NCBI GenBank assembly: GCA_017430675.1
Contig: JAFRMM010000227.1
Coordinates: 1-45,585, forward strand
DNA: 45,585 bases
Reading direction: 5' to 3'
Origin: Prevotella sp.
GTDB lineage: Bacteria; Bacteroidota; Bacteroidia; Bacteroidales; Bacteroidaceae
Shown piece after piece: positions 23,184 through 30,917 of the stretch (position 1 is the first letter of the stretch; the number at the start of each line of letters is the position of its first letter). The notes beneath the pieces are model-generated. The model was given only the letters and a program-made list of their open reading frames with translations. It searched no databases and was not told the origin of the DNA. The position numbers and the translations under genes are program-made.

Positions 23184-23628
23184 ATTGCGATTCTGTGTTT
23201 GAATTGACATCCATATAGACAACCTCAATACCAGCACGTGCCAAGAGGTCGATACCGTCAGTGAGGCGATACTTCTCACCATAGACAACCCGCTTGATGC
23301 CAGCCTGGATGATCAGTTTGGCACATTCGATACAGGGCGAAGCCGTGATGTAGATGGTAGCACCATCGCTGTTATTGTTCGAGCGGGCGAGTTTCGTGAT
23401 GGCATTAGCCTCAGCGTGGAGCACGTAGGGTTTGGTGACGTTATTCTCATCCTCGCAGACGTTCTCAAAGCCGCTGGGCGTACCATTGTAGCCGTCGCTG
23501 ATGATCATCTTGTCCTTCACGACCAGGGCACCCACCTGACGGCGCTGGCAGTAGGAGTTCTCTGCCCAGATGCGTGCCATACGCAGATAGCGCGCATCCA
23601 GTTTCTGTTGTTTATCGCTTGATCCCAT
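23176..23628 (-). CDS. Deoxycytidylate (dCMP) deaminase
   Basis: 150 aa, zinc-dependent cytidine/deoxycytidylate deaminase. Zinc ligands are His71 and catalytic Glu73 in HAEAN and Cys99 and Cys102 in PCIEC. The substrate region GYNGTPSGFEN is characteristic of the dCMP deaminase/ComEB subfamily. It supplies dUMP for thymidylate synthesis. The start overlaps the 3' end of the M3 peptidase gene by 17 bases (23612-23628), so translation is probably coupled. Confidence 0.95.
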   Translation of the reverse strand: MGSSDKQQKLDARYLRMARIWAENSYCQRRQVGALVVKDKMIISDGYNGTPSGFENVCEDENNVTKPYVLHAEANAITKLARSNNNSDGATIYITASPCIECAKLIIQAGIKRVVYGEKYRLTDGIDLLARAGIEVVYMDVNSNTESQYE

Positions 23629-25708
23629 TTCTCTTCAGTAATGCGTCAATGGTGGGCTCACCACCCTTGAACCGTTTATATAATATCATCGGATTCTCCG
23701 TGCCGCCTTTCGACAGGATGTTGTCCCGGAAACGCTGTGCCGTCTCCTGGTTGAAGATGCCATGCTTCTTGAACACGCTGAAGGCATCGGCATCGAGCAC
23801 CTCTGCCCACTTATAACTGTAGTAGCCAGCCGCATAGCCACCCGCCATGATATGCGAGAACTGTACGGTCATGCAGGTGTCGGGCAACTGTGGCATGACC
23901 ATCGCCTTCTCCCAGGCCTTCTTCTCAAAGGGGATAATATCATCGTCGAAGGCATCCTTCTTCGTGTAGTAGGCCATGTCGAGCAATCCGAAACTCACCT
24001 GTCGCATACAGGCGTAGGCGACGTTGAAGTTACGGCTCCTGACGATACGGTCGATGAGTTCATCGGGCAGGGGCTCACCCGTCTCGTAATGGAAGGCAAA
24101 GGTGCGCAGGAACTCCTTCTCGATGGCGAAGTTCTCCATAAACTGTGAGGGCAGTTCGACGAAGTCCCACCAGACGTTGGTGCCTGAAAGGCTCTCGAAA
24201 CGGGTGTTGGCGAACATGCCGTGCAGGGAGTGGCCGAACTCATGGAGGAAAGTCTCCACCTCACCCAACGTCAGCAGGGCGGGCTTCTCCTCCGTGGGCT
24301 TCGTGAGGTTCATCACCACACTGACATGGGGACGCACATTCTTGCTGTTCTCAGGGCCAAAGGGTTTCTTCTTGTCAATGCGCTCCATCCACTGACCCTG
24401 GTATTCCGTCATCCACGCCCCACCCTGTTTGCCTTTGCGGGGATGGAAGTCGGCATAGAACACAGCCAGGAAACTGCCATCCTTGTCGAACACCTCGTAG
24501 GCCTTGACATCAGGATGATAGACGGGGATGTCCCTGTTCTCCTTGAACGTGATGCCATAGAGACGGTTGGCGAGGCCGAAGACACCCTCGATAACCTTCG
24601 AGAGTTCGAAGTAGGGCCTCAGCATCTCAGCATCGATATTGTATTTCTCCAGTTGCAACTTATGGGAATAGAAGGAGAAGTCCCAGGGCTCCAGTCTGAA
24701 GTCCTTGCCCTCCAGTTTCTGAGCCATTTTCTCGATGGCCTTCACCTCCTTCTGAGCCGTCGGCTTATAGGCGACTATCAGGTCGTTGAGCAACTTATAA
24801 ACGTTGCGCACGTTACCTGCCATACGGTGCTTCAGCACATAGTCGGCATAGGTCTTATAACCCAACAACTGAGCCATCTCACGGCGCAGGTTGATGAGAC
24901 GCTTACAGATCTCCAGGTTGTTCTCCCCGTTATCGTGGATACACTCAGTGTTCTTCGCCATATACATCTGACGGCGCAGTTCGCGCTGGGTGCTGTAGGT
25001 CATAAACGGCGAATACAAAGGAAAGTCAAGCGTGAACACCCACCCTTTCTTCTCCTGTTCCTTCGCGGTCAGGGCTGCCGCCTCGCGGGCACTGTCAGGC
25101 AGACCGTCGAGTTGGGCCTCATCCGTGATGTGCAGCGTGAAGGCCTTGTTCTCCTTCAGCAGGTTCTGCGAGAACTGGAGTCCGAGGATCGAAGCCTCCT
25201 CCGTCAGTTGGCGCAGACGCTCCTTACCCGCAGCATCGAGCAGGGCACCACTGCGCACGAAACCGTCGTAGCAGTTGTCGAGCAGCATCTTCTCCTCTGG
25301 CGAGAGTTTGCGATGATGGCGATGCACGTATCTGATGCGCTCAAAGAGCCGCTCATTAAGACGAATATCGTTGGCGTGCTTCGTAAGGATCGGACTCATC
25401 TTCTGGGCCAGCGCATCCATATCGTCGTTGGTCTCTGCAGACAACAGATTGAAGAATACGGTGGAAACCCTGCTCAACAGATCGTAATAGCCCTCATTGT
25501 CCTTCTCGTCATCCACATTGATAATGGTATTGTCGAAAGTGGGCTTCTCAGGGTTGTTGATAAGTTTCTCTATCTGCTCATCATCACGGCGGATGCCCTC
25601 GAGCATAGCCTCCTCGAAGTCCTCCAGACGGATACGGTCGAAGGGGGCTGCGTCGTGGGGGGTGTTATATGGTTCAAAAAACGGATTTACTCTTTGGCTC
25701 TCTGTCAT
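23612..25708 (-). CDS. M3-family metallopeptidase (peptidyl-dipeptidase Dcp/oligopeptidase A type)
   Basis: 698 aa, the usual length for the family. The zinc site HEFGH lies at residues 489-493 inside TFLHEFGHSLHGMF, with the downstream Glu in the conserved segment following (SLSGTNVWWDFVELPSQFME). It begins NPFFEPYNTPHDAAPFDRIR, the characteristic N-terminus. No signal peptide is seen, so it is cytoplasmic and degrades short peptides left by proteases. It leads a four-gene minus-strand operon and is preceded by a TAATTTTG box at 25734-25741. Confidence 0.95.
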   Translation of the reverse strand: MTESQRVNPFFEPYNTPHDAAPFDRIRLEDFEEAMLEGIRRDDEQIEKLINNPEKPTFDNTIINVDDEKDNEGYYDLLSRVSTVFFNLLSAETNDDMDALAQKMSPILTKHANDIRLNERLFERIRYVHRHHRKLSPEEKMLLDNCYDGFVRSGALLDAAGKERLRQLTEEASILGLQFSQNLLKENKAFTLHITDEAQLDGLPDSAREAAALTAKEQEKKGWVFTLDFPLYSPFMTYSTQRELRRQMYMAKNTECIHDNGENNLEICKRLINLRREMAQLLGYKTYADYVLKHRMAGNVRNVYKLLNDLIVAYKPTAQKEVKAIEKMAQKLEGKDFRLEPWDFSFYSHKLQLEKYNIDAEMLRPYFELSKVIEGVFGLANRLYGITFKENRDIPVYHPDVKAYEVFDKDGSFLAVFYADFHPRKGKQGGAWMTEYQGQWMERIDKKKPFGPENSKNVRPHVSVVMNLTKPTEEKPALLTLGEVETFLHEFGHSLHGMFANTRFESLSGTNVWWDFVELPSQFMENFAIEKEFLRTFAFHYETGEPLPDELIDRIVRSRNFNVAYACMRQVSFGLLDMAYYTKKDAFDDDIIPFEKKAWEKAMVMPQLPDTCMTVQFSHIMAGGYAAGYYSYKWAEVLDADAFSVFKKHGIFNQETAQRFRDNILSKGGTENPMILYKRFKGGEPTIDALLKRNGIKR

Positions 25709-25733
25709 AACATCATATCCAATTTTCGGGCAG

Positions 25734-25741
25734 CAAAATTA
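25734..25741 (-). promoter_or_regulatory. Promoter -7 box for the M3 peptidase operon
   Basis: TAATTTTG on the minus strand, 25 bases before the ATG. The repeat cluster 25823-25908 lies about 80-170 bases further upstream. Confidence 0.6.
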
Positions 25742-25822
25742 CAACTTTTTCCTGATACTGTGAAACTTTATCCCAATTTTATCATATTTTCACCTATTTA
25801 ATAATATAAATGGGCATTTTCC

Positions 25823-25908
25823 AAATAAGTGGCACTTTTTGAAAATTACTCATTGCTTTAGGAAAATTACTCAATGACTATTTTCCGAAAAGCAATGAGT
25901 ATTTGGCG
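25823..25908. repeat. Repeat cluster with 21-bp units and an inverted copy
   Basis: AAATAAGTGGCACTTTTTG (25823-25841), then two units beginning AAAATTACTCA (25842 and 25863), then AGCAATGAGTATTT (25890-25903), the inverse of AAAT(T)ACTCATTGCT. Period is mostly 21 bp. The first unit shares AAATAAGTGGC with the third unit of the array at 7215-7300. It lies in the 244-base gap between the Crp-like gene and the M3 peptidase operon. Confidence 0.65.
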
Positions 25909-25952
25909 AAACTCACCTCCCAATATGGAAACAAAAATGTGATGAAAAGTCA

Positions 25953-26624
25953 TCACATCAGCAGCCGCTCCAGTTGGGGAATATCAATTCTGCCCCTGTG
26001 CAGACTGACCAGCCCTTCCTTCTGCAACTGGTTCAGTACGCGTGATACGTTCAGACGGCTGTCGTTCAGTTCCTCTGCCAATTGCTCCATCAGGATATGG
26101 AACGTCTTGGGCCCAGCCGGATAGGCACAATGCTGGATCAGGAAACGGATCAGCCGCTCGCGCAGTGTCACAGGACAGCGCCGCCACATCTGGAGACTCT
26201 GCTTCTGTATCTGTGTGGCAAACTGGTTGACCGTATTCAGACGGAACACCAGAAAGTCCTCCAACAACCGGAACACCTCTTCCTTGGCGATGGTCAGGAG
26301 GTTTACGTCTGTCAGGGCAGTGAAACTGCGGGTATAACACTGATAATAGCCGAAGATGGCCTCCTGTTGCAGGATATAGGGTGCCGACAACTGTTCTGTC
26401 ACCGCATAACGGTGCTCGTCACCGAAGGTCTCCACCTTCACGGTGCCGTTGATCAGGAAACAGAGTTGGGTACACGGGTCGCCAACCCTCACGATGGACT
26501 TTCCTGCAGCCACCTTCACGAAGCCAAAACGGATATGACCCGCTATAATCTCAAGATCGTCGCGACTCATCCCTTGGAAAAGTGGGAACTGGAGCAACTG
26601 GTCATATATCCGCAGGGTAGCCAT
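25953..26624 (-). CDS. Crp/Fnr-family transcription regulator
   Basis: 223 aa. An N-terminal cyclic-nucleotide-binding-like beta-roll (FGFVKVAAGKSIVRVGDPCT, CFLINGTVKVETFGDE) leads via a dimer helix into a winged helix-turn-helix (LAEELNDSRLNVSRVLNQLQ, KEGLVSLHRGRIDI). The cysteines needed for an Fnr iron-sulfur cluster are absent from the N-terminus. The ligand is therefore unknown. The start at 26624 overlaps the apbE stop by one base (TGATG). It ends the six-gene operon beginning at DUF4199. Confidence 0.88.
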   Translation of the reverse strand: MATLRIYDQLLQFPLFQGMSRDDLEIIAGHIRFGFVKVAAGKSIVRVGDPCTQLCFLINGTVKVETFGDEHRYAVTEQLSAPYILQQEAIFGYYQCYTRSFTALTDVNLLTIAKEEVFRLLEDFLVFRLNTVNQFATQIQKQSLQMWRRCPVTLRERLIRFLIQHCAYPAGPKTFHILMEQLAEELNDSRLNVSRVLNQLQKEGLVSLHRGRIDIPQLERLLM

Positions 26625-27649
26625 CAGTCTGCGATTTTGCCTTTCAGGGACGGTGAGAACCACACGTCATTTTTCCCCTGTCCGTCATCATAGATGAAAT
26701 AGACCATCAGTTCCGGATGCTGCTCCAGCACCTTCTTCGCGCGCTCAAGCCCCATCACCATAAAAGAGGTGGCGTAGGCATCGGCGACGGCACAGGTCTT
26801 GGCCAGCACCGTGGCAGAGAGGATACTGTGCTGAACAGGATAGCCCGTGGCGGGGTCTATGGTATGGGCATACTTCCTGCCACCTTTATAATAATAGTTA
26901 CGGTAGTTGCCGCTGGTGGCCATGGCGATGTCCGTGACATTCAGCACGGTCTGCAACTCATGGCCCACGCTCAGGGAATCATCCGTAGGTTTGATGACAC
27001 CCACCTTCCAGGGCAGTCGATCAGGATTGATGCCACAGGTCACGATCTCCCCGCCAATCTCCACCATGAAGTTCTTCACCCCACGGCTGCGCAGGAAGTT
27101 GGCCACCACATCCGTACCATAGCCCTTGGCGATGGCAGAGCAGTCGAGCATCATCCGCGGATCCTGCTTCCGTATCTTCCCATCGACCACGGAGATTTTC
27201 TGGTATCCGATGATCTGCCTGAGACTATCCACCTGTTGCGAAGTCGGCATATCCCCGTTCTTGAAGCCGAAGCCCCAGGCATTCACCAACGGGGCCACGG
27301 TGATGTCGAAGGCACCGTCTGTCTCTTGCGACACTTCCATCGCCAAGTGATAGACATCCATGAACATATCATCGGGCTTCACGTCTTGATTCTCATTGAT
27401 GGCCGTGATGACAGACTCCTTATTGAAGGGCGACAGGGAATGATCCACCTTCATCAGTTCTGCCATGATACTGCGGCTCAAGTCAGAGTCACACTGGTAG
27501 GTCACTGTAAAGGTTGTTCCAAACACAAAGTCGGAATACTTCTGATAGGGCATGTTCTGCTGCTGACGAATGATCAATATCGTTCCCACGACCAGGATCG
27601 TGAGAAAGGGTATCTGCCAAAGCAACCGTTTCCTCTGCTTCCCGTCCAT
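26624..27649 (-). CDS. apbE: FAD:protein FMN transferase
   Basis: 341 aa. A membrane anchor sits at about residues 9-26; the rest is the periplasmic ApbE fold: FGTTFTVTYQCD, the FAD-binding YHLAMEVSQETDGAFDITVA, PLVNAWGFG, the metal-binding MLDCSAIAKGYGTDVVANFL, VEIGGEIVTCG and HTIDPATGYPV. ApbE attaches FMN covalently to Thr in flavoproteins such as the NqrB/NqrC and RnfG/RnfD subunits. No target gene lies in this window. It is three bases downstream of DUF6048 and directly coupled to the Crp-like gene. Confidence 0.95.
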   Translation of the reverse strand: MDGKQRKRLLWQIPFLTILVVGTILIIRQQQNMPYQKYSDFVFGTTFTVTYQCDSDLSRSIMAELMKVDHSLSPFNKESVITAINENQDVKPDDMFMDVYHLAMEVSQETDGAFDITVAPLVNAWGFGFKNGDMPTSQQVDSLRQIIGYQKISVVDGKIRKQDPRMMLDCSAIAKGYGTDVVANFLRSRGVKNFMVEIGGEIVTCGINPDRLPWKVGVIKPTDDSLSVGHELQTVLNVTDIAMATSGNYRNYYYKGGRKYAHTIDPATGYPVQHSILSATVLAKTCAVADAYATSFMVMGLERAKKVLEQHPELMVYFIYDDGQGKNDVWFSPSLKGKIAD

Positions 27650-27652
27650 ATC

Positions 27653-28342
27653 CTAAATATCAATGATGACGTTAAACGTCCCTCCCAATTTCGTATCGTC
27701 AGAGGTTCCGAAGCCTGGCACATACCAGGTATCTCCGAATTCCGGGTGGGAATGAGCAATACGCCGCTTGTAGCGCACGCTCCAGCCGAGGTGCAGCGGC
27801 CCGAAGATCTTCGCATCGATACCGACGACGGCCTCTATCCAATGATAGTTACACGAGGCATCCTTGATGCCATAGCCCGTATCCCACAGCCACACAGGGT
27901 CAGGAAAGTCTGGGCGCGAGATATCCACCTTATACGAGGTGAAGCCATACCGCAGACCACCGTAGAGACGGTTGGCGCCATGCTTGTTCTTCAACAGATT
28001 CCTGTCGATGCCGATCCTGAAATATGGGGCGGAAGTGCTATAGTGCAGACGGGTCACCTCGTCATCATGATTCGCCTTGCCAAGACCCACCTCCACAATG
28101 GGGAACCACTCGTCGTGCAGGTTGACGCGCAGCGCACCCTCATACTGCCCGTAGTCGGAAAAGGCCAGCATACCTGCTCCCACCAGGTCGAATGACACGG
28201 AGAAACCACGGAACAAGGGGATAGAGTCTTTCTGCAAGGTGAAAAACTTTATCTGTGCCTGCGTGACGGATGCCGTGAACAGCAACAGCAGACTAATCGC
28301 TAACCTTCGGATAGATGTAGAAATGAATGGTCGTCTTGTCAT
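27653..28342 (-). CDS. DUF6048-like outer-membrane-barrel protein
   Basis: 229 aa. A long signal peptide (about residues 1-29, LAISLLLLFTASVTQAQ) precedes a protein of alternating strands (GFSVSFDLVGAGMLAFSDYG, ANRLYGGLRYGFTSYKVDIS, GPLHLGWSVRYKRRIAHS), which suggests a small outer-membrane beta-barrel. The pair with the next upstream gene matches the DUF6048/DUF6452 pair known in Bacteroidales. Its start lies inside the 3' end of the DUF6452 gene (50-base overlap); a later start would cut into the signal peptide. Function unknown. Confidence 0.8.
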   Translation of the reverse strand: MTRRPFISTSIRRLAISLLLLFTASVTQAQIKFFTLQKDSIPLFRGFSVSFDLVGAGMLAFSDYGQYEGALRVNLHDEWFPIVEVGLGKANHDDEVTRLHYSTSAPYFRIGIDRNLLKNKHGANRLYGGLRYGFTSYKVDISRPDFPDPVWLWDTGYGIKDASCNYHWIEAVVGIDAKIFGPLHLGWSVRYKRRIAHSHPEFGDTWYVPGFGTSDDTKLGGTFNVIIDI

Positions 28343-28772
28343 AATCCACTGTCGGATTGTTAATGACTATGGAGTCGATGAAATTGGTCGTATGGCGTAT
28401 GCCTGTAATCTTATGGAAGAAAGAGGCATTGCAATCGACGGACTCGAAATGGGGGATGTCGTCCTTCTTCACCCAGACAGTATCCCAAACGCTCATCGTG
28501 CCGTTATAGACATTGAACACCAGGATATCCTCTGGATGGGAGTAACTGATAGGCAACTGGAACGAGGCCTTGCCCACATTCCTGTTGAGGATCAGCGTAT
28601 CCGTGCCGTCCTTGCGCACAGACGTGACTGACAGGGTGTCCATCAGTATCAGGGAATCACCATCGGTATTATAGAAGCGATAGCGGGTAGCCACGACGTT
28701 ATTGACGGGACAGTCTATCGACGAGCATGACACGATAAAGGCCAATCCTATGACAAAGAGCCACTTCCTCAT
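28293..28772 (-). CDS. DUF6452-like lipoprotein
   Basis: 159 aa lipoprotein. The signal sequence MRKWLFVIGLAFIVSCSS ends in a lipobox (IVSC) with Cys16. The mature part is a small beta-rich domain (VVATRYRFYNTDGDSL, DTLILNRNVGKASFQLP, IVINNPTVDYDKTTIHFYIY). It is the usual partner of a DUF6048 gene and lies between it and a GT2 gene; its start overlaps the GT2 stop by 4 bases. The function is unknown. Confidence 0.8.
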   Translation of the reverse strand: MRKWLFVIGLAFIVSCSSIDCPVNNVVATRYRFYNTDGDSLILMDTLSVTSVRKDGTDTLILNRNVGKASFQLPISYSHPEDILVFNVYNGTMSVWDTVWVKKDDIPHFESVDCNASFFHKITGIRHTTNFIDSIVINNPTVDYDKTTIHFYIYPKVSD

Positions 28773-29722
28773 ATCGTCTCCTCTATCTGGTAATCGTTAC
28801 GGCCACTCGACGAACGGCTGATCAGGTCGCCCAGGAATCCCGTGAGGAACAGTTGGGTGCCGATGATCATCATCGTCAGGGCTAAATAGAAATAAGGTGA
28901 ATCCGTCACCAGGCGCTGGGGGATATGGTTGGCCAGGCACCAGAGTTTGTCGGCACCGATGCAGAAGGCGGCCACAAAACCGATAAAGAACATGATGGTG
29001 CCCAGAAAGCCGAACACGTGCATTGGCTTCTTGCCAAAGGTGCTCAGGAACCAGAGCGTCAGCAGGTCGAGATAGCCGTTCACAAAACGGTTCAGACCCA
29101 TGAACTTCGAGGAGCCGTACTTACGGGCCTGATGCTGCACCACCTTCTCGCCGATCTTGTTGAAGCCTGCATTCTTGGCCAGATAGGGGATATAACGGTG
29201 CATCTCACCATACACCTCGATATTCTTCACCACGGCCTTGCGATAGGCCTTCAGACCACAGTTGAAGTCGTGCAGGTTCTTGATGCCGCTGATCTTGCGG
29301 GCCGTGGCGTTGAAGAGTTTCGTGGGCAGCGTCTTCGAGATGGGGTCGTAGCGCTTCTGCTTGTAGCCGGAGACAAGGTCATAGCCCTCCTCCTTAATCA
29401 TCCGATAGAGTTCTGGGATCTCGTCAGGCGAGTCCTGCAGGTCAGCATCCATGGTGATCACCACGTCGCCCTGCGCCTGCTCGAAACCGCAGTACAGGGC
29501 CGGACTCTTACCGTAGTTCCTGCGGAACTTGATGCCCTTCACGTGATCCGACTTGCTCTTCAACTCACTGATCACGTCCCACGAACCGTCCGTGGAACCG
29601 TCATTCACGAAGATCACCTCATACGAGAAGCCATTCTCCTTCATCACCCGCTCTATCCAGGCATACAACTCTGGCAGCGACTCCGCCTCATTATAAAGAG
29701 GTATAACGACTGATATATCCAT
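28769..29722 (-). CDS. Membrane-bound family 2 glycosyltransferase, ArnC/DPM1-like
   Basis: 317 aa. The GT2 domain spans about 1-220 with VVIPLYNEAESLPELY, VNDGSTDGSWD, the DAD at residues 92-94 (ITMDADLQDSPDE) and the YGSSKF motif; two transmembrane helices follow at about 230-252 and 263-290. This architecture is that of polyprenyl-phosphate glycosyltransferases that make lipid-linked sugars for envelope glycans. The next gene downstream overlaps it by 4 bases, and the DUF4199 gene starts the operon 19 bases upstream. Confidence 0.92.
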   Translation of the reverse strand: MDISVVIPLYNEAESLPELYAWIERVMKENGFSYEVIFVNDGSTDGSWDVISELKSKSDHVKGIKFRRNYGKSPALYCGFEQAQGDVVITMDADLQDSPDEIPELYRMIKEEGYDLVSGYKQKRYDPISKTLPTKLFNATARKISGIKNLHDFNCGLKAYRKAVVKNIEVYGEMHRYIPYLAKNAGFNKIGEKVVQHQARKYGSSKFMGLNRFVNGYLDLLTLWFLSTFGKKPMHVFGFLGTIMFFIGFVAAFCIGADKLWCLANHIPQRLVTDSPYFYLALTMMIIGTQLFLTGFLGDLISRSSSGRNDYQIEETI

Positions 29723-29741
29723 TGTTTTACTTTTTTCCCTT

Positions 29742-30293
29742 TTACTTTTTCTCGCGTTGCATCACCAGTCCGATGGGGAAGCCCAGTATAAAGCCCACGA
29801 TGATGTTCACCGTCAGGATGTTCAGCGCGTAGTCTATCGGACGCAGGGCAGCCATCTCCGTCAGGCTCTCATCCACCGCCTGCGTCATGCCGTACTGCTG
29901 TATCAGTTCCCTGCCCTCTGTGGATGACACGATCTTAGAATAGGTGCTCAGCAGATAGCCGTTGTCGAGGTAGGCGAAGTAGATGAACTGGGCCACTGCC
30001 AGCAGGACGGCACCGTAGAAGAACACGAAGACCGTATAGGCATAACTGCGCCTGAAGGAGATCACGCCCTCCCTGCCCTCGTCGCGGAATCGGCGCAGAC
30101 GACCAGCCACGAAGAACGGGGTCATCACCGCCAGCATCACGGCCGCCAGACCCAGCATCCCGTTGGAGATGCCCATGATGTAACAGACGAAACTGGCGAT
30201 CCACAGCAGGGCCAGGAAGAAACCATCCTGTCGCGCGTAGGCCTTCAGTTGTACATATTCTGGTGCTGTCATTTTAACATTTTTCGTTTTCAA
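29742..30293 (-). CDS. DUF4199 membrane protein
   Basis: 183 aa with four hydrophobic helices at about residues 28-45, 47-62, 85-108 and 155-178; it has the DUF4199 end FILGFPIGLVMQREKK. DUF4199 proteins frequently precede a GT2 gene in Bacteroidales, as here, so a supporting role in the lipid-linked sugar pathway is likely but unproven. A TAATTTTG promoter box lies at 30298-30305, only 4 bases before the start codon. Confidence 0.85.
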   Translation of the reverse strand: MKTKNVKMTAPEYVQLKAYARQDGFFLALLWIASFVCYIMGISNGMLGLAAVMLAVMTPFFVAGRLRRFRDEGREGVISFRRSYAYTVFVFFYGAVLLAVAQFIYFAYLDNGYLLSTYSKIVSSTEGRELIQQYGMTQAVDESLTEMAALRPIDYALNILTVNIIVGFILGFPIGLVMQREKK

Positions 30294-30297
30294 GGTG

Positions 30298-30305
30298 CAA
30301 AATTA
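30298..30305 (-). promoter_or_regulatory. Promoter -7 box for the DUF4199-to-Crp operon
   Basis: TAATTTTG on the minus strand, followed by CACCTTGAAAACGAAAAATG. An in-frame ATG exists at 30291-30293 and no further start is available, so the leader is short. Confidence 0.55.
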
Positions 30306-30362
30306 CGCATTTTCCCGCAGATAACGAGTGCTTAGCCACAAAAAATAGTTAAATTCGCCAAA

Positions 30363-30390
30363 TTTTCAATATTCAATTTTCAATATTCAA
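30363..30390. repeat. Tandem 14-bp A/T-rich repeat
   Basis: TTTTCAATATTCAA at 30363-30376 and again at 30377-30390, just upstream of the SRP RNA promoter box. It may act as an UP-like element or bendable spacer. Confidence 0.6.
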
Positions 30391-30400
30391 TTAATTGTCG

Positions 30401-30408
30401 TACCTTTG
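30401..30408 (+). promoter_or_regulatory. Promoter -7 box for the SRP RNA / tRNA-Thr unit
   Basis: TACCTTTG, 36 bases before the SRP RNA 5' end. The transcript likely starts around 30413-30416 and is trimmed. Confidence 0.65.
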
Positions 30409-30444
30409 CAGCCGCTTTTCAAGCAAAAGCGCTCTTTTAACACA

Positions 30445-30540
30445 TGGGCAGTCCTGTACGGCCAGCTCCCTCGGAATCCCCCAGGGTGGGAACGCAGCAA
30501 GGGTACTTGGTTGTAGCGGCGCGATGCAGGTCGCTGCCCA
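30445..30540 (+). ncRNA. ffs: Signal recognition particle RNA, bacterial small type (4.5S)
   Basis: About 96 nt. The ends TGGGCAG and CTGCCCA pair to close the molecule. The apex carries the conserved Ffh-binding internal loop elements GGGTGGGAACGCAGC and AAGGGTA, preceded by CCAGCTCCC. The RNA binds Ffh and FtsY to target membrane proteins to the translocon. tRNA-Thr begins 3 bases after its end, so both are cut from one transcript. Confidence 0.9.
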
Positions 30541-30543
30541 CCC

Positions 30544-30617
30544 GCCTCTTTAGCTCAGTTGGCCAGAGCACGTGATTTGTAATCTCGGGGTCGTTGGTTC
30601 GAATCCGACAAGAGGCT
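30544..30617 (+). tRNA. tRNA-Thr (anticodon TGT)
   Basis: 74 nt. Acceptor arms GCCTCTT and AAGAGGC with discriminator T; D arm GCTC-GAGC; anticodon loop TTTGTAA with TGT at 30578-30580; T arm GTTGG-TTCGAAT-CCGAC. The anticodon stem has one T-T mismatch at its centre. CCA is not encoded. It reads ACA codons. Confidence 0.95.
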
Positions 30618-30626
30618 CAAAACATA

Positions 30627-30670
30627 ACAAGCCATCACTCTTCGGACGTGAGGGCTTTGTTTTTTATTTA
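30627..30670 (+). terminator. Terminator after tRNA-Thr
   Basis: CAAGCCATCAC (30628-30638) pairs with GTGAGGGCTTTG (30648-30659), 9-base loop, followed by TTTTTTATTT. A clean intrinsic terminator for the SRP-tRNA transcript. Confidence 0.85.
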
Positions 30671-30792
30671 GGCCGTTGGGGAACAGTGATGCAGTATTGC
30701 ACCAAATCTTGGTTTGAACGTTGAAGCCCCACCGTCAGTTTCACGTCTCCATGCTGCATAATGAGCAATTTCTCAAGATTGAAGTTCACCAT
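30664..30792 (-). CDS. Possible 42-aa protein
   Basis: An open frame from ATG 30792 to TAA 30664, beginning MVNFNLEKLLIMQHGDVKLT. It lies alone in the gap between the tRNA terminator and the M13 peptidase promoter, with its stop inside the terminator's T-run. No promoter or SD is visible and I do not recognise the peptide. It may be a chance frame or a relic. Confidence 0.25.
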   Translation of the reverse strand: MVNFNLEKLLIMQHGDVKLTVGLQRSNQDLVQYCITVPQRPK

Positions 30793-30830
30793 GACTTTTC
30801 TTGAGAAACAGTGCCAAAAAATATTAATTA

Positions 30831-30861
30831 TTGGTTATTTCGTAGTTTTTTCGTACCTTTG
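30831..30861 (+). promoter_or_regulatory. Promoter of the M13 peptidase gene
   Basis: TTG (30831-30833) and TACCTTTG (30854-30861) with 20-base spacing, a textbook Bacteroidetes promoter. The leader to the ATG at 30918 is about 50 bases. Confidence 0.75.
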
Positions 30862-30917
30862 CCACGTCTAATGGATAAATGATCAAATAGACCAAATAAA
30901 TAACAACCCAATTAAAG

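Noticed and set aside
24221..25801. 526-codon open frame on the plus strand opposite the M3 peptidase
   Set aside because: Antisense of a well-conserved metallopeptidase gene; residue composition mirrors the opposite-strand codons.
26717..28195. 492-codon open frame on the plus strand opposite apbE and DUF6048
   Set aside because: Crosses two clear minus-strand genes and shows His/Arg-rich shadow composition.
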